From Marinobacter sp. CHS3-4 (lineage in GTDB: Bacteria; Pseudomonadota; Gammaproteobacteria; Pseudomonadales; Oleiphilaceae), in assembly GCF_030053415.1 (NCBI RefSeq), contig NZ_JASGBJ010000002.1, forward strand, positions 124,001 to 188,000: 64,000 nucleotides of DNA. The letters are read 5' to 3'. Made by a program: the position numbers and the translations under genes. Shown here one piece after another: positions 63,450 to 64,000 of this stretch (its first letter is position 1; every line of letters starts with the position of its first letter). The notes beneath the pieces were generated by a model. The model saw only the letters and a program-made list of their open reading frames with translations, ran no database searches and had not been told where the DNA came from.

Positions 63450-64000
63450 TTATTTAGACAGGGCCAGTTCCTCTCTGATGGCCTTTGGAGACTTGCCGAA
63501 CCAGCGAATGCAGGCACGGTTAAAAGAGCTCTGCTGACCGTAGCCAACGAGGCCAGCGACCTGACTGATTGGCATGTCGCCTTCTTTTAAATAATCCTCG
63601 GCCAACTCGCGTCGGATCTCTTCAACCATTTCCTCGAAAACAACGTCTTCTTTCTTGAGAGCCCTTTGCAGTGTTCTTTCACTGACGGCCATATGGCGGG
63701 CAATCAGAGAAATCGTGCATCTTCTTTCGGCGGGTAAGAGAGAAATGAGCAAAGAGCGCACGTTGTTCTTCAGCGAGTTCACCGTGCTGTCCATCTTGCT
63801 GGCCACGTATTCTTCCATGGTGTTCAAGATCACCGGGTCATGTGTTGGTATCGCCCGGTTAAGATCTTCGGCATCAATCAGAACGGCATTGGAGCGTGAA
63901 TTGAAGGTAACCCGGTTATTAAAAACCGTTCTGTAACGAGCCGCCGGGCTGATGCGCGCATGCCGGAATTGCACCGGGAACGTTTTGTCATTTTGGCCAA
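63450..64000 (-). CDS. AraC-family regulator, 5' end cut by window
   Basis: Open to the window edge on the minus strand. The C-terminal AraC HTH is clear (about 100 residues: RHMAVSERTLQRALKKEDV, then GYGQQSSFNRACIRWFGKSPKAIR). Preceding residues FNNRVTFNSRSNAVLIDAEDL resemble an Arabinose_bd sensor region of AraC/OruR-type regulators. Likely controls the cupin/dehydrogenase genes. Confidence 0.88.
   Translation of the reverse strand, partial: GQNDKTFPVQFRHARISPAARYRTVFNNRVTFNSRSNAVLIDAEDLNRAIPTHDPVILNTMEEYVASKMDSTVNSLKNNVRSLLISLLPAERRCTISLIARHMAVSERTLQRALKKEDVVFEEMVEEIRRELAEDYLKEGDMPISQVAGLVGYGQQSSFNRACIRWFGKSPKAIREELALSK

Overview
The window looks like chromosomal DNA of a marine, Marinobacter-like gammaproteobacterium. 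This is inferred from gene content (type II secretion, MlaE/F/D-type lipid transport, malate:quinone oxidoreductase, flavin and cupin oxygenases, many orphan periplasmic binding proteins), not from a marker gene. I saw no IS element, prophage, CRISPR array or rRNA.

Layout. 0-3.4 kb, minus strand: an MCE lipid ABC transporter (STAS-permease, ATPase, MCE protein, auxiliary lipoprotein cut by the window edge). 3.5-3.7 kb: tRNA-Gly(GCC) and tRNA-Cys(GCA) behind a clear promoter, followed by a convergent serine-recombinase-like gene whose catalytic residues are degraded. 4.6-7.5 kb, minus strand: Sco1, CtaG, a LapG-like cysteine protease and gspC. 7.6-15.4 kb, plus strand: gspEFGHIJKLM; the secretin gene gspD is not in the window. 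15.4-17.4 kb: an acetyltransferase and glutathione reductase. 17.4-22.6 kb, minus strand: TonB receptor, periplasmic binding protein and hybrid histidine kinase, probably one ligand-sensing operon. 22.7-39.4 kb: mixed genes, including a J-like membrane protein, BASS transporter, Baeyer-Villiger-type monooxygenase, FabH-like synthase, DUF1127 protein, peptidoglycan-binding protein, DUF4139 protein, Mqo, ACT protein, SelO, lipase, Spy-like protein and a Cu/Zn superoxide dismutase with an altered zinc site.

39.4-49 kb holds the most interesting locus. A MarR regulator sits beside three copies of a palindromic operator (AAGTGTATATACACTT or near copies). They lie before marR, before an alpha/beta hydrolase gene, and before an operon that starts with a 1053-residue fusion of an MMPL/RND transporter to a LolA-like lipoprotein-sorting domain. 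The operon continues with a DUF1302-like outer-membrane barrel, a small membrane protein, a MAPEG protein and a DUF6010-like protein. I read this as a MarR-controlled envelope export system for a lipid or hydrophobic compound.

49-56.5 kb is rich in regulators and redox genes: AraC with a DUF1348 protein, TetR with two tandem operators, NrtS-like protein, a pyridine nucleotide-disulfide oxidoreductase, a glutaredoxin-like protein, and LysR divergent from an AhpD-like protein and a PNPOx/ferredoxin-reductase fusion. 56.7-60.4 kb: a tight DUF3604, parvulin and HupE/UreJ operon. 60.4-64 kb, minus strand: ketopantoate-reductase-like protein, zinc alcohol dehydrogenase, dihydroxyacetophenone-dioxygenase-like cupin and an AraC regulator that runs off the window.
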